Shown: positions 34,916 to 37,632 of the stretch, piece by piece
How the letters are laid out: each line of letters opens with the position of its first letter
Position numbering within the stretch: position 1 is the stretch's first letter
Source of the DNA: Duodenibacillus sp964509205
Lineage (GTDB): Bacteria; Pseudomonadota; Gammaproteobacteria; Burkholderiales; Burkholderiaceae_F
Length of the DNA: 37,632 nt
Assembly (NCBI GenBank): GCA_964509205.1
Contig: CAZDVW010000016.1
Coordinates: 1-37,632, forward strand
Direction of reading: 5' to 3'
The notes under the pieces: generated by a model
The model's input: only the letters and a program-made list of their open reading frames with translations
Told to the model about the DNA's origin: nothing
The model's database searches: none
Made by a program: the position numbers and the translations under genes

Positions 34916-36421
34916 TCACGCTTTTACCGATTGAATGATTTCTTCAACATCACGCTCAAGTTGCTCTTTTGCGGTCGTAACTTTGCAAACACGCGCTTCA
35001 AGAATTTCCTTATCTTTCGCAAGAAGAGCCTTATGAAGATCAAGCTGACGAGTCACCTCCGCCGGTGCTGTTCCACCGCGAATCGTCTTACTCATGGCGC
35101 TACGAACAGGATCAAGAGCAACAAGAATTTGCTCATCTGTCATTCCTGTTTTCTTTTGGAAGAGTTTTTCAAAAACAAGATTCACTTCCACTGCGGTAAT
35201 TTCGTTGGCTTTCTTGCCCGTCTTAATCATGAAATCGACAACTTCTGCGACAATTTCATGTGCAGCACGGAAAGAAATCTTGTCGTGTCTAACTAAAGCG
35301 TTGGCTAGTTCAGTCACCGTGCAGAAATTACCCAGTGCGTTCTGAACCATTCTCTCTTTGCGCGTTTGCAGGTCGCGGAACGTATCAATCATCATTTCGC
35401 AACATCCGGCCATTTCGTGAATTGCCGTAAAGACATAACGTCCAGTTTCCCCGCACACATCACAAGTATTCGTGTACGGCGTACTCCTTAGGGTTGACAG
35501 AGCCCCGACGAGGAAACCGCTCAAGTTGCCCGCCTTGCCTTTGACGTATTCAAGCGTGATCGGATTTTTCTTTTGAGGCATGATCGATGAACAAATCGAA
35601 ACGGAGTCATCGACTTCGATATACCCAAATTCCGGTGTCGCCCAAACATAGAAGTCCTGGGACAAACGCGAAAGCGTATTGCCCATAATCGAAATAGCAG
35701 CAAGCAACTCTAGATAGTAGTCACGGCCGCCAACACCGTCGATTGAGTTTTCCACTGGCGCGTCAAACCCAAGGATGTCGCTCATGTATTCGCGATCAAT
35801 ATCCCAGGTTGTCGATCCCATTGAACCACTGCCCATTGGGCAAATGTTGATTGACTCGAAGACATTGGCCAGACGTTTATAGTCTCTATCGAGCGCACAT
35901 AAAATCGCAGAACAATAATGCGCAAAAGTTATGGGTTCTGATGGCTGCAAATGCGTGTAACCGGCCATCACTGTGTCAGTGTTCTTTTCCGCAAGCTCAA
36001 TTAAAGCTTGACGCATTGCGTTGACCTTCTTGCACAAATCGAGATATTCGCGTCGGACATCAATACGAGAAATTGTCGCAATCAAATCATTTCTCGAACG
36101 AGCTGTATGTTGTTGACCTCCGATCTCAATCCCAGTTTTTTCAATCAAATATTTTTCGAGATTGAAATATGTTCCTTCCAAGTGCGGATCAACAAAAAAC
36201 GTCGGTTTATCGCCCATCGCAGCCATTTCTTGCGTTACTTCGAGAATTCTTGCGGCCACCGACTTCGCAATGATTCCCTTTCTGGCAATCATGACAACGT
36301 GAGATTTATTCATATCCAAATACGTCTGATATGAATGGGCTAAATCGCCTTCTACGTTAGGTGTTACAACATAATTGATATAACTATCACAAAGGGGCTT
36401 TTTGATTTTTCCTCGTGCCAT
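34916..36421 (-). CDS. Argininosuccinate-lyase-like enzyme, atypical substrate motif
   Basis: This is a fumarate-forming lyase of the aspartase/fumarase superfamily. The ATG at 36421 gives 501 residues and has AGGAG 8 nt upstream; the frame could start 13 codons earlier without support. It has RSRND (109-113 region), the catalytic Thr-His in GYTHLQP (154-160), GSGSMGSTTW, and the superfamily signature SSIMPQKKNP (278-287). The segment after the signature reads YTNTCDVCGETG (316-327) where ArgH has a Tyr-Asn-Lys-Asp motif ending QEDKE that contacts substrate, so Gln and Lys of that motif are lost. It is also longer than E. coli ArgH (457 aa). It is probably not biosynthetic ArgH. It lies in operon with a Dcu transporter and divergent from a LysR gene. 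Confidence 0.85.
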   Translation of the reverse strand: MARGKIKKPLCDSYINYVVTPNVEGDLAHSYQTYLDMNKSHVVMIARKGIIAKSVAARILEVTQEMAAMGDKPTFFVDPHLEGTYFNLEKYLIEKTGIEIGGQQHTARSRNDLIATISRIDVRREYLDLCKKVNAMRQALIELAEKNTDTVMAGYTHLQPSEPITFAHYCSAILCALDRDYKRLANVFESINICPMGSGSMGSTTWDIDREYMSDILGFDAPVENSIDGVGGRDYYLELLAAISIMGNTLSRLSQDFYVWATPEFGYIEVDDSVSICSSIMPQKKNPITLEYVKGKAGNLSGFLVGALSTLRSTPYTNTCDVCGETGRYVFTAIHEMAGCCEMMIDTFRDLQTRKERMVQNALGNFCTVTELANALVRHDKISFRAAHEIVAEVVDFMIKTGKKANEITAVEVNLVFEKLFQKKTGMTDEQILVALDPVRSAMSKTIRGGTAPAEVTRQLDLHKALLAKDKEILEARVCKVTTAKEQLERDVEEIIQSVKA

Positions 36422-36663
36422 CGCATTTTCTCCTAATAGGGCTATCGTTTCGTAAAACACTCAACGATGCGTGTAGGCTACAGAGCGGGTTTTTCTGATT
36501 TTTAACGTTGACAGAAAATCATTTCCAATGTGATATCTTGTTAGACGCTTTCAATAAATATCCTTTAAATTCAAAATAAAAGGGTACCGTTGACAAAAAA
36601 ATTTCCTTAACACAACTTTTTGTTAAGTTGTGATGTAGCCGTAAAAGATTCAGAGAAATTGCC
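36422..36663. promoter_or_regulatory. LysR / lyase divergent control region
   Basis: This 242-nt AT-rich region holds a direct repeat of about 20 nt starting CGTTGACA (near 36506 and 36588). TTGACA at 36508-36513 with TGATAT at 36531-36536 (17-nt spacer) is a plus-strand promoter candidate. A dyad CTTAAC/GTTAAG (36606-36611 with 36622-36627) overlaps CACAAC/GTTGTG (36611-36616 with 36627-36632); its TTAAC-N10-GTTAA form fits the size of a LysR operator. A weak minus-strand TTGGAA...TAAAAA pair could serve the lyase. Confidence 0.5.
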
Positions 36664-37596
36664 ATGACAGACAACTTACTTACTCCGAGTAATCTGCGAA
36701 TTTTGAAAGCGATTCAAGAAACCAAGAGCATGGCTCGGGCAGCGGCACAACTTAAGCTGACGCAATCGGCCATTTCTCGCAGCATGGCTCGGCTGGAGCA
36801 AGCACTTGGAATCACACTTGTTGACAAGAAAAGAAATCCCATCGTTTTGACACGTTCCGGGCAGTACATTTGCTCAAAAGCAGGTGACATTTTCGAAAAA
36901 ATTGAAAACCTTGCTAAAGAGGTTGATTCGAGGAAAGATCGGCAAATTTTCGATTTAAGGATCGGGACAACAACATCCGTTACGCAAAACATTGCTCCCT
37001 ACCTCGTTTCAGATATTTACAACGAGGAAAAGATTTTTTCTTTGTATAACGGCGATACGGCAATGATTTGTCAGATGCTTCTTGATGGGGATATTGATAT
37101 TGCAGTAGCCGCCGCTCGAATGAAGTCACACTCGGCGATCAAAGCAATTCCCCTTTATTCGGAAGAGTACGTTATTGCCGTTCCTAGTAACTTTATCAAC
37201 ATCAAATCGATGGACGATTTGGTACGTTATTCGAAGATAACGCCCTGCATCCTGACAAACCAGGAATCGTGCGATTGTCTCCAAATTACTCGAATTCTCC
37301 GAAAATGGCGAATTGAAAACATTCTTAAATTAAACGGGATTTGGGCTACGCTTTATATGGTGAGTCAAGGCCTTGGCTGGTGCCTAAATCCTCCAACTAA
37401 TTATTTGTCCGTTCCAGATTACCTTCCTGGTTGTTCGTTTCTTTCCATGCCCCAAAAACTCGGCAATCGAACTGTCTATGTTCTATATAAAAATTCTTTG
37501 TATGAAGAACTTGCCAAAAAACTAGCGATAAAAATTCATCGCATTACGGAAAACACAATTTTGCCGAAGTGTCGCGGGTGTTGTACGAGTAGTTAG
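36664..37596 (+). CDS. LysR-type transcriptional regulator
   Basis: The 310-residue protein has an N-terminal winged helix-turn-helix (about 10-65; SMARAAAQLKLTQSAISRSMARLEQALG) and a periplasmic-binding-like effector domain (about 90-300). LysR regulators usually control the divergent gene, here the lyase-Dcu operon, in response to a small ligand, probably a dicarboxylate or the lyase substrate; this is inference. The ATG has only a weak ribosome site. Four Cys cluster in the C-terminus (near CRGCC). Only 36 nt of the window follow the stop. Confidence 0.92.
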   Translation: MTDNLLTPSNLRILKAIQETKSMARAAAQLKLTQSAISRSMARLEQALGITLVDKKRNPIVLTRSGQYICSKAGDIFEKIENLAKEVDSRKDRQIFDLRIGTTTSVTQNIAPYLVSDIYNEEKIFSLYNGDTAMICQMLLDGDIDIAVAAARMKSHSAIKAIPLYSEEYVIAVPSNFINIKSMDDLVRYSKITPCILTNQESCDCLQITRILRKWRIENILKLNGIWATLYMVSQGLGWCLNPPTNYLSVPDYLPGCSFLSMPQKLGNRTVYVLYKNSLYEELAKKLAIKIHRITENTILPKCRGCCTSS

Positions 37597-37632
37597 TGCC
37601 CCGCAAAACGAGTGAAATCTCCCTAATCAGGA

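Overview
The window reads as the chromosome of a beta-proteobacterium of the order Burkholderiales. The best guess is an anaerobic gut member such as the Sutterellaceae. This is inferred from gene order (gyrA-serC-pheA-tyrA-aroA-cmk-rpsA-ihfB next to an ompA-like gene, and fimV-truA-trxB), from moderate GC by eye, and from Dcu-type dicarboxylate transport. No rRNA, tRNA, CRISPR array, intact insertion sequence or prophage was recognised.

Layout. 61-11001: uvrD (-) diverges from leuS (+); then an autotransporter (-), an ion antiporter (-) with a near-consensus promoter carrying an embedded dyad, and gltX (+). 11082-15636: a minus-strand group fimV-truA-trxB-smr; fimV and truA overlap by 4 nt and trxB has its own TATAAT box. 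15779-25653: a tightly packed minus-strand operon gyrA-serC-pheA-tyrA-aroA-cmk-rpsA-ihfB. It joins DNA topology, serine and aromatic amino acid synthesis, CMP kinase, ribosomal protein S1 and IHF-beta. Intrinsic terminators lie in the gyrA leader, between cmk and rpsA, and after ihfB, so the operon is probably segmented. 26063-28578: ompA-like gene (+), then a PII protein and a DUF1015 protein (-). 28833-33120 (+): a winged-helix/nucleotidyltransferase fusion with an APC permease, an HU protein, and a phosphofructokinase with a mixed ATP/PPi signature. 33121-33548: no intact gene; a decayed reading frame and several strong hairpins. 33549-37596: an accessory module of a LysR regulator (+) divergent from an argininosuccinate-lyase-like enzyme and a Dcu transporter (-).

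Most interesting points. (1) The lyase/Dcu/LysR module: the lyase keeps the fumarate-forming core but lacks the ArgH substrate motif, so it may release fumarate from another N-succinyl compound for anaerobic respiration. (2) GyrA has Gln at both classical quinolone-resistance positions and Trp in a normally Asp position. (3) The gyrA upstream region has a 32-bp alternating pyrimidine-purine tract, a -10 box, and a terminator pointing at gyrA. (4) The LicC-like fusion and permease lack an adjacent choline kinase. Coding starts were re-chosen for leuS, rpsA, ompA, PII, DUF1015, the nucleotidyltransferase, smr, the phosphofructokinase and the lyase.
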